DNA of 14,391 nucleotides from an uncultured Bacilli bacterium (GTDB lineage Bacteria; Bacillota_I; Bacilli_A; RF39; UBA660), in contig CANQDN010000016.1 in the NCBI GenBank assembly GCA_947593275.1, positions 1 to 14,391 of the forward strand. Direction: 5' to 3'. The stretch's first letter is position 1, and each line of letters begins with the position of its first letter. The position numbers were made by a program, and so were the translations under genes. The notes under the pieces are model-generated. The model worked only from the letters and a program-made list of their open reading frames with translations. It had not been told where the DNA came from and made no database searches. Below, in pieces: positions 13,031 through 14,391 of the stretch.

Positions 13031-14391
13031 ATGAAGTTAAATAAAGTATTAGTAATGGGAGTAGTGGGTATTCTTTTGGTTTGTTTGTTTACATTTAAGA
13101 AAGATAATAAACAAAGGGAAGAGTATGTATTAAAAGATAGAATAGAAGTGAATGATAATTATAATAGTATAGCTATGTATCAAGTAGATGGAGAAGAAGA
13201 AAAGAAAATTGATAAAATGCCTGAATCAGGATATGTAATAGATACAGATAATAGTTATTGTATGCTTAATGGATCAAAAGATAATTTAGCAAAATTATAT
13301 ACTAATAGTAGTGGAGAACATATAATAGGGAATTTAGCACCTGAAGAGAGATGTTTTGTAAAGTTCGTAAAATCTTCTGATAAAACATTAGCGGAATTAG
13401 ATTTACATTCACAAGGAGAAGTAGAAGATTTTAGTAAGACTGCTTGTGGTGGTTGTGATATAGAAGAAAATGGAGTATATGAATCAGTAGATGATTTTGG
13501 GACTAGCTATTATTTTAGAGGAACCGTAGATAACAACTGGGTCAAATTTGGAAAAGATAGTAGCCAAAATGATATATATTGGCGAATCATTCGAATAAAT
13601 GGAGATGGAACTATTAGACTCATATATTCAGGAAGTGGCAGTGCTGCAAAGACTGGAACAGGTACTCAAATTAGTTCTACGTATGCTTTTAATTCTACGT
13701 CTAATAATAACAAGTATGTAGGTTATGAATATAAAGATAATGATATGCACGGATATGGAACTGGTGCAACAAAAAGTACAGCTTTAACTCAATTAGAAAG
13801 TTGGTTTACTACAAATTTAGCAGATGAATGGAATAATGGTAGTGGAAGAATAGACCCAAATGCAGGTTTCTGTAATGATCGAAGCGGATCGACTGGTAGT
13901 AGTACTTCTTGGGATGAAACGAAGATGTCAGATACTGGAGGCACTGGTACAACTGGCACATATTATGGGGCATATTTAAGATTATATAGTCATAAACAAC
14001 CAACATTAAAATGTAGTACAACTTATACTAATAAAGATAATATTATGAATAAAAATAAAGATTATTTTACATATACAGGATCAAAAGGAATAAAACAAAA
14101 TGGAACAGATACAATTATAACTGGAACACAAAGTTTAGAATATCCAATAGGACTTATAACTGCCGATGAAGTAGCTTTTGCCGGTGGAGTAGATTCAAAG
14201 GCTAATTCAGGATTTTGGTTAAATACAGGTCAGTTTTATTGGACAATGTCTCCGTCTAGTGCTCCGGACGCCTTCGTGTTCTATGTGCCTTCGGATGGCG
14301 GCTACCTCTTCACCTGGAGCCGTGTGACCAACACGTATGGTTTGCGCCCAGTAATTAACCTGAAGGCTGATACTCAATTCATATTTGAAAA
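13031..14391 (+). CDS. Membrane-anchored surface protein, probable DGR target with C-type-lectin-like C-terminus; 3' end beyond the window
   Basis: An open frame of 453 codons with no stop. Residues 5-21 (KVLVMGVVGILLVCLFT) form a signal anchor. About 28-130 is a small domain with GYVIDTDNSYCMLNGS and ERCFVKF. A CGGC (139-142) precedes a second domain starting near 150 (SYYFRGTVDNNWVKFGK, then YWRIIRINGDGTIRLIYSG). The middle (about 185-320) is rich in Gly, Ser, Thr and Asn. From about 360 come the blocks PIGLITADEVAFAGG, YWTMSPSS (403-410), a hypervariable-looking segment (411-436) and GLRPVINLKAD (437-447). This end matches the plan of C-type-lectin/formylglycine-enzyme-like DGR targets. 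Codon use is AT-rich until about 14245, then abruptly GC-rich. It is transcribed from a perfect promoter opposite a tandem-HTH regulator. The ligand is unknown. Confidence 0.85.
   Translation, partial: MKLNKVLVMGVVGILLVCLFTFKKDNKQREEYVLKDRIEVNDNYNSIAMYQVDGEEEKKIDKMPESGYVIDTDNSYCMLNGSKDNLAKLYTNSSGEHIIGNLAPEERCFVKFVKSSDKTLAELDLHSQGEVEDFSKTACGGCDIEENGVYESVDDFGTSYYFRGTVDNNWVKFGKDSSQNDIYWRIIRINGDGTIRLIYSGSGSAAKTGTGTQISSTYAFNSTSNNNKYVGYEYKDNDMHGYGTGATKSTALTQLESWFTTNLADEWNNGSGRIDPNAGFCNDRSGSTGSSTSWDETKMSDTGGTGTTGTYYGAYLRLYSHKQPTLKCSTTYTNKDNIMNKNKDYFTYTGSKGIKQNGTDTIITGTQSLEYPIGLITADEVAFAGGVDSKANSGFWLNTGQFYWTMSPSSAPDAFVFYVPSDGGYLFTWSRVTNTYGLRPVINLKADTQFIFE
14240..14371 (+). other. Putative DGR variable region (VR)
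   Basis: The stretch 14251-14350 has 59 G+C in 100 bases, against roughly a quarter to a third in the rest of the window, and only 13 A. In the 26 codons from 14261 to 14338, 13 end in C, 7 in G, 6 in T and none in A, although A-ending codons dominate elsewhere. The encoded residues (411-436) are mostly of the kind reached by changing the A's of AAC/AAT: Ala, Asp, Phe, Tyr, Gly, Leu, Thr, Ser, Asn. Conserved framing is WTMSPSS on the left and GLRPVINLKAD on the right; the right end (14339-14371) is the likely fixed, initiation-side part. Outer limits are estimates, because the template repeat is not in the window. Confidence 0.75.

Noticed and set aside
13809..14021. Minus-strand 70-codon ORF inside the DGR-target candidate
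   Set aside because: It is antisense to the Gly/Ser/Thr-rich part of the surface gene and its Tyr/His-rich product is the complement of that composition; no expression signals.
14240..14371. Horizontally acquired or assembly-chimeric GC-rich fragment instead of a DGR variable region
   Set aside because: The island is in frame, keeps the conserved flanking motifs and shows a specific loss of coding-strand adenine, which simple foreign DNA would not require. It remains the main alternative and is testable with the template search.
1..14391. A template repeat or reverse transcriptase of the DGR inside this window
   Set aside because: I looked for a second GC-rich stretch or a second copy of the GTAATTAACCTGAAGGCT end and found none, and no frame encodes a reverse transcriptase. 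They must lie outside if they exist.
1..14391. Mollicutes (Mycoplasma) genetic code
   Set aside because: The AT-richness suggested it, but cca, ftsK and the 8964 gene end in TGA and every Trp seen is TGG, so the standard bacterial code applies.

Overview
The window comes from a very AT-rich Bacillota genome. The DnaD-type replication protein, the uppP, mscL, miaA, cca, dnaD, nth and ftsK set, the AGGAGG/GGTGAT ribosome binding sites, and the use of TTG starts all point to low-GC Bacilli. TGA is used as a stop (cca, ftsK and the gene at 8964) and Trp is TGG, so this is the standard bacterial code and not that of Mycoplasma. An uncultured gut Bacilli lineage is a reasonable guess, but the species cannot be named from this sequence.

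Layout. Positions 1-641 (minus) hold the 5' part of uppP, cut by the window edge. Divergent from it (696-1554) are a small membrane ORF and a DUF3603-like gene. Next comes miaB with its own promoter. It is followed by three consecutive paralogous genes for small secreted proteins (3100-5162) that resemble SipW/TasA-type surface-fibre subunits. Each carries its own promoter, and the first two end in near-identical terminators, so they form a tandemly amplified cassette. Then comes a tight housekeeping operon, mscL-miaA-cca-dnaD-nth (5270-8884), with overlaps or gaps of 10 bases or less and a clear terminator. A lone membrane/coiled-coil gene (8964-9506) meets two minus-strand genes at a bidirectional terminator: a membrane-anchored thioredoxin-fold protein without its CxxC, and ftsK/spoIIIE. 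A minus-strand regulator with two tandem HTH domains follows (12426-12875).

The most interesting part is the right end. A plus-strand gene starts at 13031 and runs off the window. It is driven by a perfect TTGACA-N17-TATAAT promoter whose spacer is filled by a palindrome, and it is divergent from the tandem-HTH regulator. It encodes a membrane-anchored, Cys-containing surface protein. Its C-terminal part suddenly changes from AT-rich to about 59% G+C (14251-14350), has almost no adenine on the coding strand, and shows a run of NNC/NNT/NNG codons with no A in third position. It is framed by conserved motifs (WTMSPSS before, GLRPVINLKAD after). This is what the variable region of a diversity-generating retroelement (DGR) target with a C-type-lectin-like fold looks like. 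The template repeat and reverse transcriptase are not in the window and would have to lie downstream or elsewhere in the genome.

How the genes relate: miaA and miaB catalyse successive steps of ms2i6A37 tRNA modification, and cca matures tRNA 3' ends. dnaD, nth and ftsK serve replication, repair and chromosome segregation. uppP and mscL belong to the envelope. The three TasA-like proteins and the putative DGR target form the surface-exposed, probably fast-evolving part of the region.
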